Assembly: GCA_947085035.1 (NCBI GenBank)
Contig: CAMTUW010000015.1
Location: 104,007-168,006 of the forward strand
DNA: 64,000 nucleotides
DNA from: CAMTUW01 sp947085035
Lineage (GTDB): Bacteria > Actinomycetota > Coriobacteriia > Anaerosomatales > PHET01
Direction of reading: 5' to 3'
Part shown: piece after piece, positions 17,842 to 26,345 of the stretch
How the letters are laid out: each line of letters opens with the position of its first letter
Numbering within the stretch: the first letter of the stretch is position 1
The notes under the pieces: generated by a model
The model's database searches: none
What the model saw: the letters and a program-made list of their open reading frames with translations, nothing else
What the model was told of the DNA's origin: nothing
Position numbers and translations under genes: made by a program

Positions 17842-19401
17842 GTGGCCAAGAGGGTCAGGAGAAGGAATACGCGGGCACTCAGCGCGCTCACTGCCGTCAT
17901 GGTTTCGCTCACCACCTACTTCGGACTCGCCAGCATGGCTTTCAATCCCGGCTGGGGGGCTGTGGCTCTCGCGCTCATCGCTGGGGCACTGACCCTGGCC
18001 GCGACCGAAGTCGGCGTTCTCGCAGCTGTGCTCGCGTTATCGATTCCCATCACTGCGGCCCAGCCCGTCGTGGGAATCGCGTTTCTGGTGCTCGGCGTCG
18101 CGGGAGTCCACTATCTCGGCGCCGACGGAGGCCGTCTGTTCGCGACGATCGCCGCGAGTCTCGGCGGCGGACTCCTCGGCCCGGCGTGGGCGGCTTCGGC
18201 GGCAGCGGGCTACGCGCTCGGAGTCGGCGAGGGGGCCCTCCTGGCGGGCCTCGCCGCCGTGAGCATCCAAGTGCTCGGGGTGGCTCTGGGACGCGAGCGA
18301 TTCCTCGTCACCCTCACGGGCGGGTCGCCCGAAACGCGGCTCGTGGATTTCTCAGCCGACAAGGTTCCTGCGAGTCTGTTCTCACTTGACTGGCTCACGA
18401 CGTCCGTGTCCAGCCTAGGTTCCGGAACTCTCGACACGCTGATCCGGGCGCTGTCAAACATCTCGGATGTGATCGCGCTGGTCGCGCAGCCCCTGCTCTG
18501 GGCGTCTGCCGCGATACTCGCGGGCCTGTTCGCCCAAGCGGCGAGGAAGCGTCGGCTCCCCTTCCTGGGCCTTGGGGGCGTGGCTATCGCGTCGATGGTC
18601 CCGGCGATTGGTGCCGCGGTGCTTCTGCCGATGAGCGAGGTGCTGGTGCCAGCGTCCGAGATCGCCACAGCCGCGATCGGCTCGGCTGCGGCGGCTACCG
18701 GCTTCGCGTTTCTGTGGAACAGGTACTTCCCTCTCGAGGTGATGGATGACGGTCAGTCTGAAAGGCAAGGCTCCATCGCCTCAGAAGACGCTGACGTCGA
18801 CGAACTGCTGCGCCTCATCGCGACAGCCGAGGAGCGTCTCGCCACTGACCATACGACGAACCGAGTGATCATGATCACGGACATGAAGTCCTTCTCGACG
18901 ATGACCGAAGAGGATGGAAGCGTGCTCACCGCCAAGGCCATCCAGAAACATCGCGACCTGCTGATACCCCTGATCGAGCGTCACGGAGGTCACGGAAAGT
19001 CGACCGGCGGAGATGGGTTGGTCGCCGCGTTTCAGTCGCCCGGCGGCGCGTTGCGCGCAGCCGCGCAGATGCAAGCCGCCCTCGCCGCACACAACGTCGC
19101 GCACCCGCATTCCCGCGAGATGACGGTGCGTATCGGTATCGCCGGGGGCGAAGTGGTGTTGGACAGACACGGTCGACCGTTCATCGGCACCGCGTTGAAC
19201 CTGGCGGCCCGGGTGATGAACCTCGCGGACGGAGGTCAGGCGTTCGCAGCCGCCGATGTCGTGGCGCAAGACGTCGAAGCGGTACCCACCGTCTCGCACG
19301 GCGAATTCGTACTCAAGAACATCGCCGAACCGGTGGAGGTGTTTGAGATCCTTTGGGCACCCGACATCATCCCGATGAGTCCGAAGGACCACAAGGCGTG
19401 A
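17842..19401 (+). CDS. Membrane class III adenylate/guanylate cyclase
   Basis: 519 aa from GTG 17842, chosen because GGGAGGCGGA precedes it at ideal distance; an in-frame ATG at 17788 is the alternative. The N-terminal half is strongly hydrophobic, with about eight predicted membrane helices and an Ala/Gly-rich composition. The C-terminal catalytic domain has the first metal Asp in ITDMKSFSTM, the second Asp in GGHGKSTGGDGLVAAF, and the transition-state Asn/Arg in GTALNLAARVMNLA, so it should be active. Lys in KSFS/KSTGG fits adenine specificity, but cAMP versus cGMP cannot be decided by eye. It is divergent from a cNMP-binding protein gene. Confidence 0.9.
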   Translation: MAKRVRRRNTRALSALTAVMVSLTTYFGLASMAFNPGWGAVALALIAGALTLAATEVGVLAAVLALSIPITAAQPVVGIAFLVLGVAGVHYLGADGGRLFATIAASLGGGLLGPAWAASAAAGYALGVGEGALLAGLAAVSIQVLGVALGRERFLVTLTGGSPETRLVDFSADKVPASLFSLDWLTTSVSSLGSGTLDTLIRALSNISDVIALVAQPLLWASAAILAGLFAQAARKRRLPFLGLGGVAIASMVPAIGAAVLLPMSEVLVPASEIATAAIGSAAAATGFAFLWNRYFPLEVMDDGQSERQGSIASEDADVDELLRLIATAEERLATDHTTNRVIMITDMKSFSTMTEEDGSVLTAKAIQKHRDLLIPLIERHGGHGKSTGGDGLVAAFQSPGGALRAAAQMQAALAAHNVAHPHSREMTVRIGIAGGEVVLDRHGRPFIGTALNLAARVMNLADGGQAFAAADVVAQDVEAVPTVSHGEFVLKNIAEPVEVFEILWAPDIIPMSPKDHKA

Positions 19402-19417
19402 GCAGCGAGGAATCGTG

Positions 19418-19493
19418 TGGAGCTGGCGAGGGGACTCGAACCCCTAACCGCCTGATTACAAGTCAGGTGCGCTACCAATTGCGCCACGCCAGC
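19418..19493 (-). tRNA. tRNA-Thr (TGT)
   Basis: Acceptor GCTGGCG/CGCCAGC, anticodon stem CCTGA/TCAGG with loop CTTGTAA (anticodon TGT), T-loop TTCGAGT, encoded CCA. It lies just downstream of sigH on the same strand and converges on the cyclase gene. Confidence 0.96.
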
Positions 19494-19542
19494 GAGCCCG
19501 GTGCAGTGTAACCCGACCCGCCGGTGTGATGCCACGGGAAAT

Positions 19543-20196
19543 TCAGCAGGAACGGCACAGATTGAGCTGTATCTCCATCTTGCGCTTCACCCGCTGCAAG
19601 GCGTTGTCGATCGCTTTGGGATGACGCCCGAGGTTCTCGGCGATCCTCTGATACGAGCATCCATCGACGTAGAGGCGCAGGACGGATCTCTCGAACTCTG
19701 AGAGAACGCGGGTCATTCCGTCTTTGATGAACTGGGTCTCCCACGTCCCCATGACAATCTCGGCGGGATCGCAGATCTCGCGCACCGCGATGATGTCGGA
19801 AAGGAGACGCTCCCCCTCCTCATCGGGCGAGGCGGAACGTGACAGCGAGACGTAACCGTTGAGCGGCGTGTGCTTCTGACGAGTGGCCGACTTGATCGCC
19901 GTGATCATCTGCCTGGTCACGCACAGTTCAGCGAACGAGCGAAAGCTGGCTTGACGATCAGGATCGTAATCCCGAATGGCCTTGAACAGGCCGATCATTC
20001 CCTCTTGGATGATATCGTCGCGATCGGCGCCCACGAGGAAATAGGTCCGCGCCTTACTGCGCACGAGACCTTTGTAGCGCTTCACCAACTCACAACTCGC
20101 GAACTGGTTCCCCTCTTGCGCGGCCCTGACAAGCACCAGCTCGCCCTCACGGCCGCTCCCCTGGCCCGACGTGAAGGCCATCCTCGAATCGCTCAC
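19543..20196 (-). CDS. sigH: RNA polymerase sigma factor of the SigH (Spo0H) type
   Basis: 217 aa, GTG start at 20196 with RBS GAGGGGGG. Region 2 is clear (DDIIQEGMIGLFKAIRDYDP, then SFRSFAELCVTRQMITAIK), followed by the SigH-like KHTPLNGYVSLSR and region 4 with SYQRIAENLGRHPKAIDNAL. In B. subtilis SigH drives stationary-phase and early sporulation genes. Its place after yacP-rlmB-cysS is the same as in Firmicutes. Its role in this non-Firmicute is unknown; stationary-phase or competence control is possible. Region 4 ends in a Cys pair (CRSC). Confidence 0.9.
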   Translation of the reverse strand: MSDSRMAFTSGQGSGREGELVLVRAAQEGNQFASCELVKRYKGLVRSKARTYFLVGADRDDIIQEGMIGLFKAIRDYDPDRQASFRSFAELCVTRQMITAIKSATRQKHTPLNGYVSLSRSASPDEEGERLLSDIIAVREICDPAEIVMGTWETQFIKDGMTRVLSEFERSVLRLYVDGCSYQRIAENLGRHPKAIDNALQRVKRKMEIQLNLCRSC

Positions 20197-20387
20197 TGCT
20201 GATACCCCCCTCGAACCGAATCCCCAAATCGTCCCTGAGGGGAAGGACGGCGCCGCTCTTCACAGCGCGGGAAGCAGAGAACCCCCTGAGCCTATCGGTT
20301 GCCGAAGGACGGGTCAACACGTTCGCGGATGATAATTTCATCTTCCGAAAGGATGATTGAGCGTATCTCAGCACGCTCCTGGCGCGC

Positions 20388-20903
20388 TCAGCGCAATCCG
20401 CGCGCCCACCTGTCGAGCGTGGTGCGCACCGCCGGATCTATCGCGTCTTCGATTCTCAGGCGCGCGCTACCGGATGGCGCGTGCTCTCGCCACTCGGCTT
20501 CGTTCGCGCGCAGTTCAGCCGCGAACTCGCCTGATGAGCGTCTCGTCACCGAGCCACCCATCACCGCCCACTGGGTCTGTGCGTCACTGGTGACAACGAC
20601 TACGTCATCACCTCTGGCCTTGGCGGCACTCGCGCGGTTCTCGATGACCGCATCAGCCTCGACACCCCAGGCTGAGAAGATCACGGTGACGCCGAGCATC
20701 TCGTGGGGCTCCCCGGTCGACAGGGGATTGTTTCCCCCATCGAAGACAACTGTCGCGTCGAACTCATCGGCAGCATAGGCGGCGACGTCGGCCACGAGTG
20801 CCGCGCGCGCGGCGTCCATCTCGTCATCGTCGGCGAGATCGCGATAGGGCGGCGTGAGTCTGATGACGTTGTATCCGTCGACGAGGAGTACCTTCCCTGT
20901 CAT
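20388..20903 (-). CDS. yacP: YacP/Rae1-like NYN-domain ribonuclease
   Basis: 171 aa from ATG 20903 (RBS GGAGGAG), which overlaps the rlmB stop as ATGA. Earlier in-frame codons to 20930 are less likely. The N-terminal VLLVDGYNVIRL supplies the first conserved Asp-Gly-Tyr-Asn of the PIN-like NYN fold, TVVFDGG the second acidic residue and VVVTSDAQTQ the third. B. subtilis Rae1 (YacP) cleaves mRNA in the ribosomal A site. The position beside rlmB and sigH is that of B. subtilis yacP. Confidence 0.9.
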   Translation of the reverse strand: MTGKVLLVDGYNVIRLTPPYRDLADDDEMDAARAALVADVAAYAADEFDATVVFDGGNNPLSTGEPHEMLGVTVIFSAWGVEADAVIENRASAAKARGDDVVVVTSDAQTQWAVMGGSVTRRSSGEFAAELRANEAEWREHAPSGSARLRIEDAIDPAVRTTLDRWARGLR

Positions 20904-21640
20904 CTCTCCTCCCTCCGACGCCGGAGCCATTCATAGCCGATCGCGGTCGTCGCCTGAGCCACGTTGAGCGATCCGACCTTTCCGGACTGCGGAAGCCGTA
21001 CGAGGAAGTCGCACGTCTCGCTCGTCAAGCGGCCCAGTCCATCGCCCTCTGAGCCCATCACCAGCACGAGACGCCCCTCGAGCGGTGCCTCCCACACGTT
21101 CTGATCGGCCCGCTCGGAGGCGCCCGCGATCCAAAACCCCGCGTCTTTCAGCGCACCGAGTGTGCGGACGAGGTTGGTCTCCTGCACCACCGGAACGTGC
21201 GCGAGCGCCCCGGCGGCGGCCTTCCACGCGGCGGGGGTGATCGCGGCGCTGCGTCTGCTTGGCACGACGATGGCGGCAGCGCCCAGCACCTCTGCCGTGC
21301 GCGCGATCGCGCCTAGGTTCCCCGGATCAGTCACGTGATCCAAAGCGATGATCAGTACGGATGTGGCGTCCTTCGTCGCGCGGAGCACATCGCTCAGCTC
21401 CGTGAAGCGGTAGGGAGCCGCACGGACGATCACGCCCTGGTGAGCTCCGCGCTCGCTCATCCGGTCCAACTCACGACGTGCGACGCGCTCAAGACCGACC
21501 CCGGTCTGCTTCGCCCGGCGCTCTATCTCCTCAATCGACTTGTCCGGCTTGAGTCCTTCGGCGAGAAAAACCCTCTCGAGAGGCATTCCCGCCCGAAACG
21601 CCTCCAGAACCGCATTGCGTCCCTCGAGCAGCATCGACAT
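20900..21640 (-). CDS. rlmB: 23S rRNA (guanosine-2'-O-)-methyltransferase RlmB/TrmH family
   Basis: SpoU/TrmH-type SAM-dependent 2'-O-ribose methyltransferase, about 246 aa. The N-terminal substrate-binding domain (LEGRNAVLEAFRAG) is followed by the knotted SPOUT domain: motif 1 DHVTDPGNLGAIARTAE, motif 2 LVLVMGSEGDGL and motif 3 VRLPQSGKVGSLNVAQAT. The start ATG 21640 shares its A with the cysS TGA stop; a TTG at 21643 is an alternative. No mini-RNase III gene (mrnC) separates cysS from rlmB, unlike B. subtilis. Confidence 0.94.
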   Translation of the reverse strand: MSMLLEGRNAVLEAFRAGMPLERVFLAEGLKPDKSIEEIERRAKQTGVGLERVARRELDRMSERGAHQGVIVRAAPYRFTELSDVLRATKDATSVLIIALDHVTDPGNLGAIARTAEVLGAAAIVVPSRRSAAITPAAWKAAAGALAHVPVVQETNLVRTLGALKDAGFWIAGASERADQNVWEAPLEGRLVLVMGSEGDGLGRLTSETCDFLVRLPQSGKVGSLNVAQATTAIGYEWLRRRREER

Positions 21641-23124
21641 CAACCGTTGAAGATCACGCGCGCACCCTGCGGCGTGTCCTCGATCTGGAAGTTCAATCCG
21701 GCAAGACCGTCTCGCACGGCGTCGGCGAACGCCCAGTTCTTCTCGGTACGGGCTGCGGCACGTGCGGCCAACAGAGCCTCGATCGCCTGTTCGGTGTCTT
21801 GGCCGTTGTATCCGCTCAGATCCCGAGCTAGGCCGATGACCTCGCTAGGATAGCAGCACTCCACCTGCTCGGCGATACGGATCCCCAGCGCGCCCAGCAA
21901 ATCGACGACGCAACGCTCTGCAGCGCCTATCGCGTCTTTGTCCTCCTCGCACAGATCCACCTGATAGTCGGACAGGAAGACGTTGGCCGCCTTGGCGAGC
22001 TCGAACAGGGCCGCCAGAGCGCCGGCAGTGTTGAAGTCGTCATCCATCTCGCTTTCGAACTTGTGTCGTGCGGAGTCCACATGCAGACGCAGACCCGTGC
22101 AGACCTCAGACGGGGCACCCGCGCCCTGAGCGGACAGCGTGCGGGCCCACTTCAGGTTGCGAACGATGTTGGTCAAGCGGTCATACGCGTGAATGATGTC
22201 GTCCAGTCTCGAGTCCGAGAAGTCGAGCGGGCTCCGATAGTGCGTCTGCAGCATGAGAAGGCGGACCACATTCGGGTCGTAGCGCTCAAGAACCTCCTTG
22301 AGCAGCAAGAAATTGCCCGTGGACTTGCTCATCTTCTCGGCGTTGACCTGCAGCATGCCGCCGTGGACCCAGTACCTCACGAAGGGCTCGCCCGTCGCGG
22401 CCTCGGACTGCGCGAGCTCGTTCTCGTGATGCGGGAAGATGAGATCGGCACCGCCGCCGTGGATGTCGAACGGCAGCCCGAGTTCCTGCTCGCTCATCAC
22501 GCTGCACTCGATGTGCCATCCGGGACGGCCTACTCCCCACGGGCTCGGCCAGGACGGCTCACCGGGTTTGGCGGCTTTCCACAGCGCGAAATCGAGAGGG
22601 TCGTTCTTGCGCCCGTCAACCTCGACCCGTGCTCCTGAGCGCATCTCGTCGACGTCTCGGCCCGAGAGCTTGCCGTACCCGGGGAAGCTGCGTACCGAGA
22701 AGTACACGCTGCCGTCGACCTCGTAGGCGTGGTCTTTGTCGATGAGCCTCTCGATCATGGAGATCATCTCGGGGATCAGCTCGGTGCACAGGGGCTCTAC
22801 GGTGGGACCAGCCACCCCTAGGGCGTGCATCGCCGAGGTGAACGCCGCCGAGTACTCCAACGCCACCTCAGCGGCGCTACGCCCCTCTTCATTGGCGCGG
22901 TTGATGATCTTATCGTCGACGTCGGTGATGTTTCGCACGAACGTCACCTCAAAGCCCTTCCACTCCAAGTAACGCCTGATGACGTCGAACGTGAGGAACG
23001 TCCGGGCGTTGCCGATGTGGATGTGGTTGTAGACCGTGGGACCGCAGACGTACATGGAGACCTTCCCCGGCTCCCGGGTGACGAACTCCTCTTTCGTGCG
23101 GGTGAGTGTGTTGTAGACGCGCAT
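21640..23124 (-). CDS. cysS: Cysteinyl-tRNA synthetase
   Basis: Class I aminoacyl-tRNA synthetase, 494 aa. The HIGH motif appears as HIHIGNARTF (about residue 34) and KMSKS as EKMSKSTGN (about residue 270). Zinc ligands include the Cys in YVCGPTVYNH and WHIECSVM with HHENE. The C-terminal DALR-like and anticodon regions are complete. The start is ATG 23124. It lies directly after cysE (30 bp), coupling cysteine synthesis to its charging. Confidence 0.97.
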   Translation of the reverse strand: MRVYNTLTRTKEEFVTREPGKVSMYVCGPTVYNHIHIGNARTFLTFDVIRRYLEWKGFEVTFVRNITDVDDKIINRANEEGRSAAEVALEYSAAFTSAMHALGVAGPTVEPLCTELIPEMISMIERLIDKDHAYEVDGSVYFSVRSFPGYGKLSGRDVDEMRSGARVEVDGRKNDPLDFALWKAAKPGEPSWPSPWGVGRPGWHIECSVMSEQELGLPFDIHGGGADLIFPHHENELAQSEAATGEPFVRYWVHGGMLQVNAEKMSKSTGNFLLLKEVLERYDPNVVRLLMLQTHYRSPLDFSDSRLDDIIHAYDRLTNIVRNLKWARTLSAQGAGAPSEVCTGLRLHVDSARHKFESEMDDDFNTAGALAALFELAKAANVFLSDYQVDLCEEDKDAIGAAERCVVDLLGALGIRIAEQVECCYPSEVIGLARDLSGYNGQDTEQAIEALLAARAAARTEKNWAFADAVRDGLAGLNFQIEDTPQGARVIFNG

Positions 23125-23154
23125 CTCTCTCCTTGCTGAGACTTTCGAATACGT

Positions 23155-23901
23155 TCAGATCTCCCAGTACCAACCAGCGAACTCGATTCCCGTTCGACTC
23201 TCGCCGCTGTCGTCTTCACTCTCATTCGCGGCGGCGAAGACAGGCTCGCCCCTCTCGTCGGCCACGCCTTCGTCATGCGCGAGTCGCTGTTCGACGCGAT
23301 CGATGCGACGATTGACGTGCCGAAACATCTCGATCACGGGGTCAGGGAGGTCCTCGTGATGAAGGTCGATCGCATCGACGCGCTCGCCCGCGCGCACGAC
23401 GACGCGGCCGGGGATGCCAACGACGGTGCTGTTCGGCGGCACGTCGTCGATGACGACCGCGCCTCCTCCCACCTTGCTCCCGCGCCCGATGGTGACGTTA
23501 CCGAGCACCGCAGCGCCCACCCCCACCACCACGCAGTCGTCAAGGGTCGGATGGCGCTTGCCCGTCTCCTTGCCCGTGCCCCCCAGCGTAACGCCCTGGT
23601 AGATGGTCACGTCGTCGCCCACCACGGCGGTCTCGCCGATCACCACTCCCATACCGTGGTCGATGAAGAAGCGTTTCCCGATGCTCGCCCCCGGGTGTAT
23701 CTCGATACCCGTGAACCAACGGATGACCTGCGAGCCGAAGCGGGCGATCCCACGGCGCCCGTGCCGCCAGAGCCAGTTGTTCACCCTGTGTCCCCACAGG
23801 GCGTGGATCCCCGGGTAGTTCACGAGTACGGACATCGTGGAAGTGGCGGCGGGGTCACGCTCTTTGACCGCGCGTATGTCATCTTGGAAGCGGTCGAACA
23901 T
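23155..23901 (-). CDS. cysE: Serine O-acetyltransferase
   Basis: Makes O-acetylserine from serine and acetyl-CoA, the first step of cysteine synthesis. It is 248 aa from ATG 23901 (MFDRFQDDIRAV, the usual start); a GTG at 23916 is possible. The left-handed beta-helix hexapeptide repeats are seen in GIEIHPGASIGKRFFIDHG and VVIGETAVVGDDVTIYQG, with catalytic His/Asp in this part and GGTGKETGKRHPT following. A C-terminal acidic tail (about 50 residues) is longer than usual and may be variable. It is first in cysE-cysS-rlmB-yacP. Confidence 0.95.
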   Translation of the reverse strand: MFDRFQDDIRAVKERDPAATSTMSVLVNYPGIHALWGHRVNNWLWRHGRRGIARFGSQVIRWFTGIEIHPGASIGKRFFIDHGMGVVIGETAVVGDDVTIYQGVTLGGTGKETGKRHPTLDDCVVVGVGAAVLGNVTIGRGSKVGGGAVVIDDVPPNSTVVGIPGRVVVRAGERVDAIDLHHEDLPDPVIEMFRHVNRRIDRVEQRLAHDEGVADERGEPVFAAANESEDDSGESRTGIEFAGWYWEI

Positions 23902-23978
23902 TCCCGTCCCGTCCACTCGCTGTGTTCACTGTCGTCTTGCCGGTCTCGGCGTGACTCAGTCTAACAGGAGGCGGGCGA

Positions 23979-24461
23979 TCAGGAGCGACTCAGGAGAACC
24001 ACCGCATGGGCGGCGATTCCTTCCTCTCTGCCCTCAAAACCCAACCCCTCCGTGGTGGTCGCCTTGACGCCCACGGAGTCGAGATCGACCCCGATCGCGC
24101 GAGCGAGGTTGGCCCTCATAAGCTCGCGGTGTGCAGCGATTCTCGGGCGCTCGAGCACGAGCACACAGTCGGCGTCGATGATCACGAAACCCTTCTCGCG
24201 AACGAGTTTTGCGACTGAGGCGAGCAGCGCAAGCGAATCAGCGCCCTCCCAAGTGGGATCGGTATCGGGGAAGTGGCGACCCAGATCACCTTCACGAGCG
24301 GCTCCCAGCAACGCATCCGCAAGCGCATGAGCGAGCACATCGGCGTCAGAGTGACCCTTCAAGCCGCGGTCGTGCTCGATGTGCACTCCGCCAAGAACGA
24401 GTCGTCGCCCTTGCTCGAATGCGTGCACGTCGTAGCCGACTCCGATTCTCAGACCCATCAT
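23979..24461 (-). CDS. ispF: 2-C-methyl-D-erythritol 2,4-cyclodiphosphate synthase
   Basis: MEP-pathway enzyme that cyclises CDP-ME 2-phosphate with release of CMP. It is about 160 aa. The metal ligands are in GVGYDVHAF (Asp, His) and GLKGHSDADVLAHALADALLG split over residues 33-55, with FPDTDP and the conserved KATTTEGLGFEGREEGIAAHAV end. The start ATG 24461 overlaps the ispD TGA; the next codon is also ATG. It is co-transcribed with ispD, a frequent pairing. Confidence 0.97.
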   Translation of the reverse strand: MMGLRIGVGYDVHAFEQGRRLVLGGVHIEHDRGLKGHSDADVLAHALADALLGAAREGDLGRHFPDTDPTWEGADSLALLASVAKLVREKGFVIIDADCVLVLERPRIAAHRELMRANLARAIGVDLDSVGVKATTTEGLGFEGREEGIAAHAVVLLSRS

Positions 24462-25165
24462 CACTCCCTCTCGCGCAGGCGAAGAAGCATGTCGACGCGA
24501 GCGAGGTCCTCGGGGAAGGTCACCTTCACATTGTCCCGAGGCCCTGTCTTCACTCTCACCGTGCCGCCGATCCGCTCAACGAGCGAGGCGTCATCCGTAC
24601 CCTCGAAGCCTGACTCCCGAGCCGACCGGTGCGCCGCCCTCAGCGAAGATGCGGTGAACACCTGAGGTGTCTGCACGGCCCACAGCGATTCGCGATCGAG
24701 TGTCTCGACGACCAGCTCGTCACGGACCACCTTCATGGTGTCAACGGCACTGCATCCGATCACCACGCCATCGGCCCCGCTGGCCTCAAGCGTCGAGATC
24801 ATCTCCGAGACGAGCGCCGAAGTCACCATCGGTCGTGCGCCATCATGCACAAGCACCGTACCGACGCTCTCGCCGAGAGCGGCGAGACCCGCCTCGACCG
24901 AACGCTGTCGCGTCTCGCCGCCAGCCACGACCGTGACCGGCGTGAGGAGGTTCAGCGGGGTCACAGCGACCTCGCGGTACTCGTCGACCCGCTCGGGGTG
25001 ACACACGACAACGATGAGCGAGACGTCAGCGCACCGCTCCATGGCCAAGAGCGACCATGAAAGAACGGGCCGACCCGCGACCAGCGCCAACTGCTTCCCC
25101 GTCGCGGCTTCACACCTCTCGCCGGATCCGCCCGCAACGATGATGGCCGCGACATCTCGACTCAC
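24461..25165 (-). CDS. ispD: 2-C-methyl-D-erythritol 4-phosphate cytidylyltransferase
   Basis: MEP-pathway enzyme that makes CDP-methylerythritol from CTP. It is 234 aa with the nucleotide-binding start AAIIVAGGSGERCEAATGKQ, then VLVHDGARPMV and TPQVFTASSLRAAH, ending TFPEDLARVDMLL. GTG start at 25165, with GTGA overlap with the PIN/TRAM gene. The conserved Arg of the first motif is present (GER). Confidence 0.97.
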   Translation of the reverse strand: MSRDVAAIIVAGGSGERCEAATGKQLALVAGRPVLSWSLLAMERCADVSLIVVVCHPERVDEYREVAVTPLNLLTPVTVVAGGETRQRSVEAGLAALGESVGTVLVHDGARPMVTSALVSEMISTLEASGADGVVIGCSAVDTMKVVRDELVVETLDRESLWAVQTPQVFTASSLRAAHRSARESGFEGTDDASLVERIGGTVRVKTGPRDNVKVTFPEDLARVDMLLRLRERE

Positions 25166-26238
25166 GCCGGGAGCTCTTCCGAGACCTCTCGCGCAACCTG
25201 CCCCGGCCGAGCGAAGATCATCCTCCCAGCCGAGGTCTGCAGCACCGACGTGACCTCGATGTCGGCGTCGAGCCCCATGAGGTCCCGTCCGTCTTGAACG
25301 ACGACCATCGTTCCGTCTTCGAGATACCCGACGCCTTGCCCTTGCTCCTTGCCGGGCCTCGCGATGCGCAACCTGATTCCGTCACCGGGAAGGAAGTTCG
25401 GACGCAACGCAGACGCCAGCTCGTTGAGGTTGAGCACGGTGACGCCTCGTACACGAGCGACGTTCATGAGGTTGAAGTCGACCGTGAGAATCGTGGCCGG
25501 CGAATCGGACGCCAAACGCATCAGTTTCTCATCGACGCCGGCGATATCCGGATAGTCGATCTGGAGCACTTCAACGGCGTTGTCGGAAGGTAGCGTGGCC
25601 AGCAAGTCGAGTCCGCGCCGCCCGCGCGCGCGACGGATGTCATCCGCTGAATCAGCAAGGGCCTGGAGTTCAGCGAGAACGAAGCGCGGAACCCGCATGC
25701 GTTGCGGAAGGAATCCCATCTCAGACACGGCGGTGAAGCGACCATCGATCACCGCGCTGGTGTCGAGAACGATCATTGTCTCCTCGTGCTCGATTGCGGT
25801 GGAAGGGGCGAAGCGCGGCAGCAGCAGTGCCGCCTCGCGCTTCCGGGTCAAGGCGATGCTCACACCAAGGTAACCCACCACGATCGACAGCATGACCGAC
25901 GCACCTACCGCAAACCAAGCGGGTTCGAGGAGGCGCAGCGGTTGGGCGACGAGAAATGCGACGAGAAGTCCCGCAAGAAGCCCCACCGTGGAGAGTATGA
26001 CGTCGACACCCGAGATATCGGCGATGCGCGCCTCAGTTCGGCGCCATAACCCACAGAGCTCCCTGCCGACGATTCCGCCAAGCACGAACCCGATCGACGC
26101 CCCGAGAATCACGAAGAGGAAGATGACGTAAGAGGGGTCGAGATCGAGTTCGGTTTGCCAGTCAACCGCCTGGGTGACAACATACCCACCGATGAGGCCT
26201 CCCGCGACGAACACGAAGCGGGTGACTGCCTGGATCAT
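25162..26238 (-). CDS. Membrane PIN/TRAM-domain protein (YacL-like)
   Basis: 358 aa. Four N-terminal membrane helices (about residues 5-22, 36-58, 80-100, 107-130) are followed by a PIN nuclease-like domain with the acidic residues in VLDTSAVIDGRF, the RRGLDLL helix and TVDFNLMNVAR. A C-terminal TRAM-type RNA-binding module (RPNFLPGDGIRLRIARPGKE) follows. B. subtilis YacL has the same layout and the same disA-yacL-ispD neighbourhood. Its substrate is not known; a membrane-tethered RNase is the natural reading. It follows disA by 107 bp. Confidence 0.92.
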   Translation of the reverse strand: MIQAVTRFVFVAGGLIGGYVVTQAVDWQTELDLDPSYVIFLFVILGASIGFVLGGIVGRELCGLWRRTEARIADISGVDVILSTVGLLAGLLVAFLVAQPLRLLEPAWFAVGASVMLSIVVGYLGVSIALTRKREAALLLPRFAPSTAIEHEETMIVLDTSAVIDGRFTAVSEMGFLPQRMRVPRFVLAELQALADSADDIRRARGRRGLDLLATLPSDNAVEVLQIDYPDIAGVDEKLMRLASDSPATILTVDFNLMNVARVRGVTVLNLNELASALRPNFLPGDGIRLRIARPGKEQGQGVGYLEDGTMVVVQDGRDLMGLDADIEVTSVLQTSAGRMIFARPGQVAREVSEELPA

Positions 26239-26345
26239 TGGTACGGCTGTGCGGCATTCGCGATGGCCGCTTCGCCCTCACCTCCTCCGACACCTAATTG
26301 GTACGACTGAGACCACATTTCCAATGCTATCACATGGCCAGACGG

